Shown here one piece after another: positions 52,001-59,674 of a DNA stretch of 64,000 nt. This DNA is from Actinosynnema pretiosum (lineage in GTDB: Bacteria > Actinomycetota > Actinomycetes > Mycobacteriales > Pseudonocardiaceae). The stretch lies in assembly GCF_024171695.1 (NCBI RefSeq), contig NZ_JAMTCF010000001.1, positions 549,061 to 613,060 on the forward strand, given 5' to 3'. How positions within the stretch are numbered: position 1 is the stretch's first letter; every line of letters begins with the position of its first letter. The position numbers and the translations under genes were made by a program. Below the pieces are notes generated by a model that saw only the letters and a program-made list of their open reading frames with translations, did no database searches and was not told where the DNA came from.

Positions 52001-53059
52001 GACCCGGCCGCGCCCGAGCGGTTCGGCGTGGGTGAGCACGCTCTGCACCGCCTCGACCAGCTCGCCCCGGCCGGGCGCGGGCAGTCCGCGCAGCTTGGCC
52101 AGGTCGACCGCGAGGCGCAGCGCCTCGCGCGCCTCGCCGGGCCCGGCCGGGTGGCCGAGCTCGCGCACGCGCGCGCAGATCCGCACGACGAACGCCGCAG
52201 CCGAAGCCTCCACGGCCGCCGCGTCGCCGCCCGACTCGTAGACGGCCTGCTGCCACTCCGGGTCGCGGATGCCCGCCGGGTAGCCGGAGCGCTCGTCCAG
52301 CAGCGCGAACCCGTACGGCACCAGCGAGGTCACCACCTCCGGCCCGCTGCCGGTCGGGCGGTCGCCGTCCGGGCCGCGCAGCAGGGCGGCGGCGTGGAAG
52401 GAGCCGATGACGGCGGCCGAGCGGCGTCCGGCGACGTCGGCGACGGCGTGCCGCATCCACTCCTCGCGGCGCAGGTCGAACCCGTCGACGCCGTCGCCGT
52501 CCGGGCCCTCGGCGTCGCGGCGCAGCGCCAGGCCGACCAGCAGCGCGGCGCGGCGCACCGACTCGGCCGACTGGCCGGGCGCGGCGGCCTCGACCAGGCG
52601 GTCCCACAGGTCGTCGCCGTCCCGGCCGGTGATGACCTTGCGCAGCGCGTCGGCCAGCGGGGTGCCGTGGTCGTGACCGGCGCGGTCGCCGTCGCCGCGC
52701 AGCGCGATCGGCAGGTCGCACGGCCGCACCTCGACGCCGTTGCGGCGCGCCCAGCGGATCGCGGCCAGCTCCGGGGAGAAGTCCGCGAACGGGTAGAACG
52801 CGAGCGAGCCGCCGTCGCGGGCCGCCCCGGACAGCGCGACCGGCGCGAGCAGGTCGGGGTCGGCCAGGTGCGGCAGCCACTCCCCCAGCTCCTGCGGCAG
52901 CTCCACCAGCAGGACCTCGGGGTCGGCGGCCTCCAGCAGCGCGGGCATCGCGGCGGCGAGCGCGGGCGAGTGGTGGCGGACCCCGATCAGCACGGGCTCG
53001 CGGTGGTCGGCCAGCCGGTCCGCCACCGCGAGGTCCGGCTCAGCCCTCGAGGACGTCAC
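49070..53059 (-). CDS. DUF5682 protein fused to a C-terminal VWA domain
   Basis: This 1329-residue protein opens with a DUF5682 region (VLIGVRHHSPALAAAMPALLEAADPEVLLVELPQEL, about residues 20-290, with the GSFHAAAL segment). That region resembles E. coli YehM and ChaN-like folds. A helical repeat region spans about 290-760, followed by an Ala/Gly/Thr-rich low-complexity stretch (about 770-970). The C-terminal VWA domain (about 1150-1329) has an intact DVSGS metal site, VGGGTH and LVSDFEEG. In E. coli the VWA (YehP) and YehM are separate proteins, so this is a fusion of both. GTG 53059 lies inside the end of the MoxR gene (20-bp overlap). MoxR-VWA pairs act as AAA chaperone/adaptor modules; the client is unknown. 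Confidence 0.83.
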   Translation of the reverse strand: MTSSRAEPDLAVADRLADHREPVLIGVRHHSPALAAAMPALLEAADPEVLLVELPQELGEWLPHLADPDLLAPVALSGAARDGGSLAFYPFADFSPELAAIRWARRNGVEVRPCDLPIALRGDGDRAGHDHGTPLADALRKVITGRDGDDLWDRLVEAAAPGQSAESVRRAALLVGLALRRDAEGPDGDGVDGFDLRREEWMRHAVADVAGRRSAAVIGSFHAAALLRGPDGDRPTGSGPEVVTSLVPYGFALLDERSGYPAGIRDPEWQQAVYESGGDAAAVEASAAAFVVRICARVRELGHPAGPGEAREALRLAVDLAKLRGLPAPGRGELVEAVQSVLTHAEPLGRGRVVARAAGDVLVGQRLGLLAPGTPRSGLAPAVEALVAELRLPGPGSTEPAQLRLDPLRSPLDARREIALRRLDALGVPYGSETATAGVGGGEALSTRWTVSWTPATAATLPVAGMWGATLEVAARGRLMARRAERERGGGHTPAAVLADLAEAAACGLPDVVGVLLDDAATVLPTSGTLHDLLAALSLLDRLRAGHLPGTPGEVLDGHPVLSRDLETAAVAQLEGLAGSDDPADARALVELGQRHDAHGTGVRLAVALRELADGAGPLVAGAAGATRVLLGLAEPAELGERVASWIDTASTPEGRDSLRRALTGVLAAATALLETTEALDPLLDRVESLGDRDFLDRLPALRGAFTSIGPAARARVLAVVQERVGARVDRASGPDPEQLALWLGAEREAADALRLHGLTGTAAGGPEAVSPSGAATDGAAAERAAADGTAADGAAADGAAVNRAAAGGPGVSALPARTVGAATATAVGVAAPASGESAPTSAVPTSAIPAAGSGGGASAETGASDPAASAEGVPAGAGPAVSAEGASAGADSAAFTGGASVGADPAASSGDVPTGAGSTAPAAGTPTEGDVAAPTGAAPDPVPAGQASTATATGTAPAAPAELPPVLRWRLLLGARGDRPAGGGRYAAALDELYGHDRGEGAGSGSLGGSAGGDGDPFPVVREWSDELRALFGDRVREEVLAAAAEGGRLEAALEIDPASVRPSVDLLRNVLSLAGGLSEDALARLRPLVARLVRELAEQLANRIRPALTGMQLPFPTRRPGGKLDLPRTLRANLATARRDEHGKVVVVPERPVFRSRGRKANDWRLILVVDVSGSMEASTVWAALTASVFAGVRSLTTHFLAFSTQVVDLSERVADPLSLLLEVRVGGGTHIAGALRHARDLVTVPERTMVVLVSDFEEGGPVASLTEQVRELVSAGVTVLGCASLDDTGKPRYSTSIAGSLVAAGMPVAALSPQELARWVGEKVRG

Positions 53060-54197
53060 GGAGTTCCCACAGCCGTCGCCACGTGCGGGCACCGGACTCG
53101 GCGCGCCGCCGCACCGCGCCGTCCCAGTAGCCGCGCAGCTTCGCCGCGTCCGCCGGGTCGTCCTTGCGCACCACGCCCAGCAGGTGGCCGGGCAGCAGCG
53201 ACAGCGGGTCGCGGTCGCTCGGGAAGTACGCGTCGGCCAGGCCCAGCGCGGTCGCCACCGACACCGCCTCGGCGGTGCTCATGACCGTGGACGGGCGCTC
53301 GACCGCCCAGCCCTCGCCGGACACCCCGTCGCGCAGGTCGCGGAACGCGGTGACCAGCACCTCCAGCACCACGTCGTCCACGGCGAACGGCGCGCCGACC
53401 CGCTCCAGGGCGGACTTGGCCTGCCTGCGCACCAGCTCGGTCTCGGCGGCCAGGTCGCCGATCGGGCCGACCGCCTCGAAGTTGAAGCGGCGCTTGAGGG
53501 CGGCGGACATCTCCGACACGCCCCGGTCGCGCAGGTTCGCGGTGGCGATCACGGTGAAGCCGGGGGCGGCGTGCACGGTGGCCGCGTCGGTGCCGGACAG
53601 CTCGGGCACCGCGATGCGGCGGTCGGACAGGATCGACACCAGCGCGTCCTGCACCTCCGGCAGGCAGCGGGTGACCTCCTCCACCCGGACCACGCCGCCG
53701 GTGCGCATCGCCGACAGCACCGGGGACGGCACGAGCGCACGCGGGCTGGGGCCCTCGGCGAGCAGCATCGCGTAGTTCCAGCCGTAGCGGAGCTGGTCCT
53801 CGGTGGTGCCCGCGGTGCCCTGCACGGTCAGCTGGCTGGTGCCGGAGACGGCGGCGGCGAGCAGCTCGGACAGCATCGACTTGGCGGTGCCCGGCTCGCC
53901 GACCAGCAGCAGGCCGCGCTCACCGGCGAGGGTGACCACGGCCCGCTCCACGAGGGCGCGCTCGCCGACGAACTTCGGGCTGATCACCAGCCGCTTGGGC
54001 AGGCCGTCGGCCTTCGCGCCCTTCGGGAGGGCGAGCGCGTCGCCGCCGCTGCCCACGATGAACGTGACGACCGCGCGCGGGGTGAGCCGCCAGCCGGGTG
54101 GCTTGAGGCCGTCGTCGTGCGCCGCGAGGAACGCGAGTTCCTCGCGGTGGGCGTCCTCGGCTGGTTCTACCTGCCTGGCGGGGGCGGTGGCGGTCAC
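53040..54197 (-). CDS. MoxR-family AAA+ ATPase
   Basis: This 385-residue AAA+ ATPase has Walker A GEPGTAKS (about residues 98-105). Its MoxR-type Walker B is VVRVEEVTRCLPEVQDAL, where VEE replaces the usual DEI. The sensor-1 region is FTVIATANLRDRGVSEMSAALKRRFNF, with an arginine finger. It corresponds to YehL in the E. coli yeh cluster. MoxR ATPases remodel partner proteins together with VWA proteins, here the immediately following DUF5682-VWA. GTG 54197 overlaps the stop of the upstream giant gene by four bases (GTGA). Confidence 0.92.
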   Translation of the reverse strand: MTATAPARQVEPAEDAHREELAFLAAHDDGLKPPGWRLTPRAVVTFIVGSGGDALALPKGAKADGLPKRLVISPKFVGERALVERAVVTLAGERGLLLVGEPGTAKSMLSELLAAAVSGTSQLTVQGTAGTTEDQLRYGWNYAMLLAEGPSPRALVPSPVLSAMRTGGVVRVEEVTRCLPEVQDALVSILSDRRIAVPELSGTDAATVHAAPGFTVIATANLRDRGVSEMSAALKRRFNFEAVGPIGDLAAETELVRRQAKSALERVGAPFAVDDVVLEVLVTAFRDLRDGVSGEGWAVERPSTVMSTAEAVSVATALGLADAYFPSDRDPLSLLPGHLLGVVRKDDPADAAKLRGYWDGAVRRRAESGARTWRRLWELRDVLEG

Positions 54198-57100
54198 CGG
54201 TGTCCTCCGGTCCTGTGCGGTTCTGGGGTGGGCGCGTCCCCGTCCAGCACGCGCTGCCAGGCGCGGGCGAACAGGTCGGCGACGGGTTCACCGGGCACTG
54301 GCGCGCCGGTGCGCTTGGGGGTGTCCGCTCGCGCGGGGTCGAGCAGGTCGGCCTTCCAGGTCTCCAGCGGCGGGTGCGGCTTGCCGGGGTCGGAGACGGG
54401 GCCGGGGAGGAACAGGGCGCGACCGGCGCGGGGGCGGCGCGCGGTGACCACCAGGTCGGTGGCGGCGAGCTCGGCGCGGGCGCGCTTGAGGCGGTCGGGC
54501 TTCCAGCCGGTCCAGCGGGCGGTGTTGGCGTCCGTGGGGTCGGGGAGCGCGAGGAGCTGGAGGTAGAGGGCTGCGGCGTCCTGGGAGAGGCCGTGGGTGG
54601 CTGCCACCTCGGTGACCAGGTGCGGGACGGAGGTGGTGGGGTCCTGGAAGTGGGCGTCCGGGTCGGTGTCGGCGAACGCGGCGCAGGCTGCGGTGAGGGC
54701 GGGCTGGGCGAGGGCTTCCAGGTGGGCGGCGACGCGCCAGCGGACCGAGGGGGTGTCGAACTTCGGGTGGGCGGCTCGGGCGCGGAGGAGTTCGAGGGCT
54801 TCGGGCAGGCTCGCGCGGAGGGGGGAGGCGGCGGGGAGGCGGTAGGCGAGCCAGGTGAGGGCTTCGAGGGCGGGGCCGAGGTGGTCGGCGGTGAAGCCGT
54901 CGGGGTGGGGGGTGGAGGGGGCCGCGCCGGGGGCGGTCGGTTGCGCTCCGGGTGCGCCGGTGCGGCTAGCCCTGGTCAGGGCGGCGCTGTTCAGGGCTCC
55001 CGCGGACGGCCGGTTGGCGCGGACGCCGAGCGGGCGGCGGGGGCGGTTCGTGGTGAGCCAGGTGGCGCTGGTGGGGTTGGCCAGGTCGGAGAGCAGGTCG
55101 GTGGAGCGCTCGCCGAGGGCGAGGTGGGCGTCGAGCAGGACGTCGTCGGGGACCGGGGTGCGCCGCCCGCGCTCGGCCACCCACGCTCGGGCGATCGCGG
55201 CGGTGTCCTGGCCGGTGGTCCACAGGGCGGTCGGGTCCTCGGGGACGGCGGCGGCGAGCAGGGCGCGGCGGAACCGGTCCGGGGTGCTCTCCAGGGCGCG
55301 CCCGGCCATGGCCGCCTCGGCGGCGGACAGGCCGATCAGGAGGCGGTCCGGTTCGGGGAGGAAGTGCTCGGCGGGACCGTTGACGCCGGGCAGGCCCGCG
55401 AGCAGCAGCGCGGCCTGGGCGGTGCCGATGCCCGCGCGCTCGGCGAGGTCACCTGGGGCGTCGGGGTTCCAGGGGGCGGGGCCCCGGTCGGCGAGGGTGG
55501 TCAGGAAGGCGCGGACCGAGTCCGGGGTGAGGGTGGTGCGGACCTCGCGGGACTCGGCGAGGAGGGCGCGCGGGGGGACGGTGAACTCGCCGGGGGTGCG
55601 GGTGAACTGGAGGCCTTCGACGCGGCAGGTGCCGTTGCGGCGGACCTTGCGCTCGAAGAACGCGACGAAGCCGTCGGCGAGCGGGGTGGCGCGGTGCAGG
55701 GGCGGGGCGAACCTGGCGGGCAGCTCGAAGCTGACCACCCGCCAGCGACCCGAGCCGTCGACCAGGCCCGCGCGGACCAGGGACCGCAGGAACCCGACGA
55801 GGGTGTCCCGGTGCGGGGGCGGGGTGAGCGGGGAGGCGGCCCGGTGCAGGAGGGCGCCGAGGTCGGGGAGCGCGGCGTGCCAGCCCGCCGGGGCTGCGGG
55901 TGGGAGGGGGTGGGAGTCGGCGGGCTTGGGGGCGCGACCGGCGGCGAGGCGCGCGAAGCGCTGGCCGAGGGCGGTTCCGGTGGAGCCCAGGGGGAGGGTG
56001 GGGGGCTTGACCACCTCTGCGCTCGGGGGTGGGGCTGGGGTGGAGGCTGGGGGCTCGGCGAGGTCGCGTGTGGGCGCGGGTGCGTCGATGGTGGGCGCGG
56101 CGGTGGCAGGCACGGGCCCATCGGTGGCGGACGCGGGCCCATCGGTGGCGGACGCGGGCCCATCGGTGGCGGACGCGGGAGCGCTGGTCGCGGGCACGGG
56201 AGCGCGGGTGGCGAGCGCGGGGTCGGTGGCTCCGGGCGCGACGGCGGCGGGCGGTGTAGCAGTGAGGGCGGCGGCTGCCGAGGCCTCCGGGGCCTCGGAG
56301 GAGCCCAAGGCCTGCGGTGGTTCCGGTACTTCCGAGGGCGGCTGGGTGACCGGGGCCGCCGGGGGCAGGGGCATTGCCGGGGCCGCCGAGGGCGGTGGCG
56401 TTGCCGGGGTCGGTGCGGTCGCCGGTGGAGCTGCCTGGGTTTCCGGGGTCGCCTCGGCCGCGTTGTCGTGGGCGGTGACCGGCTTGGGCGGGGTTGTGGC
56501 CAGTTCGCCCAGGGCGGTGATCAACTCGGCCAGTGGGCGGGCGCCCTGGTGGCCCGGCCAGTGCGGGCGGCCGAACCAGAACAGGCTCGCGGCGAGCGCG
56601 GCCTCGGTTGTCGCCGTTCCCGTCGCGGGCAGGGCGTTCGGGTCCGAGGTGCGGGCCGCCTCGGCGATCGGGGCGAACGCGCGGAAGCCCGTCAGCAGGG
56701 TCGCCGCGTGACGGGCCAGTGCCGCCACGCCCGTGATCAGGGCCGGGTCGGTGAGGTCGGGGATCGTCGTCGTGACGGCTTCCACCACCGGGTCGGGGTG
56801 GCCTGGCCGGGTGGTGGGGTGGGTGGTCCGGGGCGGGAAGAGGCTGGTGCCGGGGAGGGCGTGGTCGCCGTCCGACAGGGCCGCCGCGAGGATCGCCTCC
56901 GCCGCCTGGGTGGTGACCTCGCGCAGTGCCGCCGAACCGACCTCGTCGCGCGGGCGCAGCACGTGCCACCACGCGGGCGGCGGCAGGAGCGGGGTGCCCG
57001 CCGCGTGGTCGCGGTGGTGGCGGTCGTGGTGGAGGTGGAGTTCGGCGCGCTCGACGGACTCGGGGTCGAGGAGGGTGAGCTTGCGGCAGTGCGGGGTCGA

Positions 57101-59674
57101 CGGGCAGCGGCCCGCGTCCAGCACGGTGAGCCTGGCCCCGCCGGGGAGGTCGAGCAGGCCCAACGGGGGTGGGGAGGCGGCCGGGAGGTGGACTCGGGCC
57201 CCGGTGACGGACTCACCGGTCCACGAGCCGTCCGCGTTCCGGCGGAGTCGCCAGCCGTGGCTGCCCGCGGACTCGCCCAGCGGGCTCCCGGTGGTGGCCG
57301 GGGTGGACGGGCGCAGGTCGGAGTGGAGCAGGTCGAGTTCGGCGTCCTCGGTGGCGAAGTCGGTGAAGAACTCCGGCAGGGGCGCGCCTGGCAGGACGGT
57401 CGGGAGGGGCGCGGGGGGCTCACCCGTGATCACGGGCCACGGGGGCGCGGCGGACAGCGCGCGGTGGGCGGCGGTGGCAGTGGCGGGTGCGGGTGCGGGT
57501 GCGACTGGGCCGGGGACGGCGGCGGGCGGGGCGGCGGCCTTGACCGCGCCAGGCTCACCTGCGGGCGGTCCGGCGGCGGGCGGGACCGCGCCGAGCACGG
57601 CGGCGGGCGGTTCAGCGGCGGGTGTCGCAGGGCCAAACGCGGCAGCGGGCGATGGGGCAGCGGGTGCGACCGGGCCCGGCTCGCCAGTGGGCGTGGCCGT
57701 TTCCGGCGTGGCAGCGAGCGGCTCAGCAGCAGGTGTCGCCGAAGCGGGCGCGTCGGGTGTGCGGAGTGGGCTGGTCGGGTGTTTGGGGCGCTTCGCGCCT
57801 GGCGTTCGGGGGGTGTGCTCGGCCAGCACGGCGTCCGGGCCCACCACCGCGTAGGCCTCGCCCTTGCGCAGCAGCAGTTCCGGCCACTCGCCGCCGACCG
57901 CACGCACGCCCTCGCCCAGCGCGTGGGCCGCGCGGTCAAGGGCGGGCCAGCCCAGTTCGTCGAGCACGCCCGCGCGCAAGGTCGCCGCCAGCACGCCCGC
58001 GACGTCCGCCGCAGCCAGCGACTCGGCCGTCTCCGGGGCGTTCGCGAACACCTCGGGTCTGGCCACCGGGCGCAGGCGGTCCAGCAGTCTGGCCAGGTCG
58101 GGGAGGCCCTGCGGGAGGGGGGTGGACTGGGCGGTGATCCACTTCGTCAGGGCTCGGCGCAGGCCGGGGACCGCGAGGACCTCGCGCAGCGCGTCGGTCG
58201 TGGTCTGGCCCCGGTGGGCGGTGGCGCGCAGGTGGGCGTGCGCGGCCTCGCCCAGTGCGACGCCGTGGTCCGAGTCCGCCAGCGCTAGCAGGTCGCGGCG
58301 GCCCGGCTCGGCGCAGGTCAGCCAGCGGGCCAAGTGGTGCTCCGCGTCCACCGGGGCGGCCAGGTCGAGGGGGACGCCTCGGGTCAGGAGGAGGTCGAGT
58401 AGGTCGAGCGCGGCGAAGTCGGCGACGCGCACCGGCAGGGCGTCCGCGACGAGCCTGAGCGCCAGCTCCTCCACCAGGTCCAGCAGCGCCGGGACGCGGG
58501 GCGGGCCGTCCTGGGTCGCGGCGATCACCCTGGACAGCCAGTGCGCTGCGGGGATCGGGGCGGTTCCGGACGGGGTGGTGTAGGCGGCGGTGGCCCCGCA
58601 GGCCGCGACCGCGTCCAGCCACGCGGGGACAGCGTCGGGGATCGCGGGGACGGCGGCCAGCAGGTGGGTCCTGGTCTCCGGGGACCTGGCGGACAGGGTG
58701 GTCAGCGCGGGCTGGTGGTGGGTCCAGAAGGAGCGGGGCGCCCTGGTGGTCGCGGGGCTGGGCAGGATCGCCGACAGCAGGCGCTCCTGCTCGGCCCGGA
58801 CGTCCGCGCCCGCCGCGCGCGCCGACCTGGCCAGCTCGGTGGGCATCGTGGGGTGCGGTGGGAGGCCGCCCCGGACGCGGTCCGCGCACAGGGCGAAGAA
58901 CGACTCGTGGGCCCGAGGGCGGTCGGGGTGCTTGAGCAGGGACCTGGCGTGGGCGGTCAGGGCCTTCGCGGTGACCGCGCCCGCCAGGGAGAACTCCAGG
59001 AACACCGCCCGCAGGCGGTCCAGGTCGACGGGCAGGGCGTGCTCGCGCTCCGCCTCGCGGGCCCGGTCGAACATCGCTGCGGCGGAGGTGGGGCTGCCCG
59101 CCGCGAGGAAGACCCGGCCCGCCCGCTCGTGGAACACGGGCAGGAGGCTCGGGTCGGCGTGCGCGAGCAGGTCGCCCAGCTGGGCGAAACCCGCCCTGGC
59201 CACGCCTGCCCGGTTCCTGACCAGCGGGACCAGCCGGTCCGGGTCCGCGACCAGGTCCAGGACGTAGTCGACGTACGCGCGCGACGGATCAGCCTGGGCC
59301 GACCGGGCATCCGGGTCCGGGACACCTGGGGCTGGAACACCTGGGGTTGGGGCACCTGGGGCGGGAGTGCCCGGCTCGGGACCGCGCGACCCCGCGCCTG
59401 CCGGACCAGCACCGGCCAAACAGGCACCCGTCGAACCAGCGCCGACCGCCCCGGCGTCGCCCACCCGCCGCACCCGCGTGGGCGGGGTGAAGCCGAGGAA
59501 GCCCGTCAGGACCTCCTCGGCCTCGGCCAGCCACTCCGGCACGAGCCGGACCACGACGCGGTCGCCGAGCACCGGGTGGGTCCGGTGCCTGGCGGTGACC
59601 GCGTCGTGGGCGCCACCGGGCCGACCGCCGGGGGTCGCCCCGGACGCGGTCGGACCGGTGGCGGGGGACGTCAT
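54194..59674 (-). CDS. Giant protein of the MoxR-VWA operon (paralog 1)
   Basis: This 1826-residue protein is a paralog of the gene immediately upstream. Shared blocks include WHVLRPRDE, LLHRAASPLTP, DGSGRWRVV, LEALTWLAYRLPAASPLR and the C-terminal YLQLLALPDPTDANTARWTGWKPDRLKRARAEL. It has no signal peptide, membrane helix or recognised catalytic motif. Compared with the paralog it carries extra Ala/Pro-rich insertions at about residues 45-110, 620-760 and 1045-1240. The last contains SATDGPA repeats. By position it matches E. coli YehI/MolR (DUF4132-like) large proteins, but I cannot confirm homology. The ATG at 59674 overlaps the preceding stop (ATGA). It likely serves as client or scaffold for the MoxR-VWA pair. 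Confidence 0.72.
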   Translation of the reverse strand: MTSPATGPTASGATPGGRPGGAHDAVTARHRTHPVLGDRVVVRLVPEWLAEAEEVLTGFLGFTPPTRVRRVGDAGAVGAGSTGACLAGAGPAGAGSRGPEPGTPAPGAPTPGVPAPGVPDPDARSAQADPSRAYVDYVLDLVADPDRLVPLVRNRAGVARAGFAQLGDLLAHADPSLLPVFHERAGRVFLAAGSPTSAAAMFDRAREAEREHALPVDLDRLRAVFLEFSLAGAVTAKALTAHARSLLKHPDRPRAHESFFALCADRVRGGLPPHPTMPTELARSARAAGADVRAEQERLLSAILPSPATTRAPRSFWTHHQPALTTLSARSPETRTHLLAAVPAIPDAVPAWLDAVAACGATAAYTTPSGTAPIPAAHWLSRVIAATQDGPPRVPALLDLVEELALRLVADALPVRVADFAALDLLDLLLTRGVPLDLAAPVDAEHHLARWLTCAEPGRRDLLALADSDHGVALGEAAHAHLRATAHRGQTTTDALREVLAVPGLRRALTKWITAQSTPLPQGLPDLARLLDRLRPVARPEVFANAPETAESLAAADVAGVLAATLRAGVLDELGWPALDRAAHALGEGVRAVGGEWPELLLRKGEAYAVVGPDAVLAEHTPRTPGAKRPKHPTSPLRTPDAPASATPAAEPLAATPETATPTGEPGPVAPAAPSPAAAFGPATPAAEPPAAVLGAVPPAAGPPAGEPGAVKAAAPPAAVPGPVAPAPAPATATAAHRALSAAPPWPVITGEPPAPLPTVLPGAPLPEFFTDFATEDAELDLLHSDLRPSTPATTGSPLGESAGSHGWRLRRNADGSWTGESVTGARVHLPAASPPPLGLLDLPGGARLTVLDAGRCPSTPHCRKLTLLDPESVERAELHLHHDRHHRDHAAGTPLLPPPAWWHVLRPRDEVGSAALREVTTQAAEAILAAALSDGDHALPGTSLFPPRTTHPTTRPGHPDPVVEAVTTTIPDLTDPALITGVAALARHAATLLTGFRAFAPIAEAARTSDPNALPATGTATTEAALAASLFWFGRPHWPGHQGARPLAELITALGELATTPPKPVTAHDNAAEATPETQAAPPATAPTPATPPPSAAPAMPLPPAAPVTQPPSEVPEPPQALGSSEAPEASAAAALTATPPAAVAPGATDPALATRAPVPATSAPASATDGPASATDGPASATDGPVPATAAPTIDAPAPTRDLAEPPASTPAPPPSAEVVKPPTLPLGSTGTALGQRFARLAAGRAPKPADSHPLPPAAPAGWHAALPDLGALLHRAASPLTPPPHRDTLVGFLRSLVRAGLVDGSGRWRVVSFELPARFAPPLHRATPLADGFVAFFERKVRRNGTCRVEGLQFTRTPGEFTVPPRALLAESREVRTTLTPDSVRAFLTTLADRGPAPWNPDAPGDLAERAGIGTAQAALLLAGLPGVNGPAEHFLPEPDRLLIGLSAAEAAMAGRALESTPDRFRRALLAAAVPEDPTALWTTGQDTAAIARAWVAERGRRTPVPDDVLLDAHLALGERSTDLLSDLANPTSATWLTTNRPRRPLGVRANRPSAGALNSAALTRASRTGAPGAQPTAPGAAPSTPHPDGFTADHLGPALEALTWLAYRLPAASPLRASLPEALELLRARAAHPKFDTPSVRWRVAAHLEALAQPALTAACAAFADTDPDAHFQDPTTSVPHLVTEVAATHGLSQDAAALYLQLLALPDPTDANTARWTGWKPDRLKRARAELAATDLVVTARRPRAGRALFLPGPVSDPGKPHPPLETWKADLLDPARADTPKRTGAPVPGEPVADLFARAWQRVLDGDAPTPEPHRTGGHR
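56111..56173 (-). repeat. 21-bp tandem repeat inside giant paralog 1
   Basis: Three units of 21 bp (56111-56131, 56132-56152, 56153-56173) are nearly identical and encode ASATDGP-type heptapeptides within a Pro/Ala-rich insert that is absent from the neighbouring paralog. Confidence 0.88.

Noticed and set aside
54200..58288. A 1362-residue open frame on the plus strand opposite giant paralog 1
   Set aside because: Its Gly/Arg/Val-rich product has no domain and mirrors the codon bias of the true gene on the other strand.
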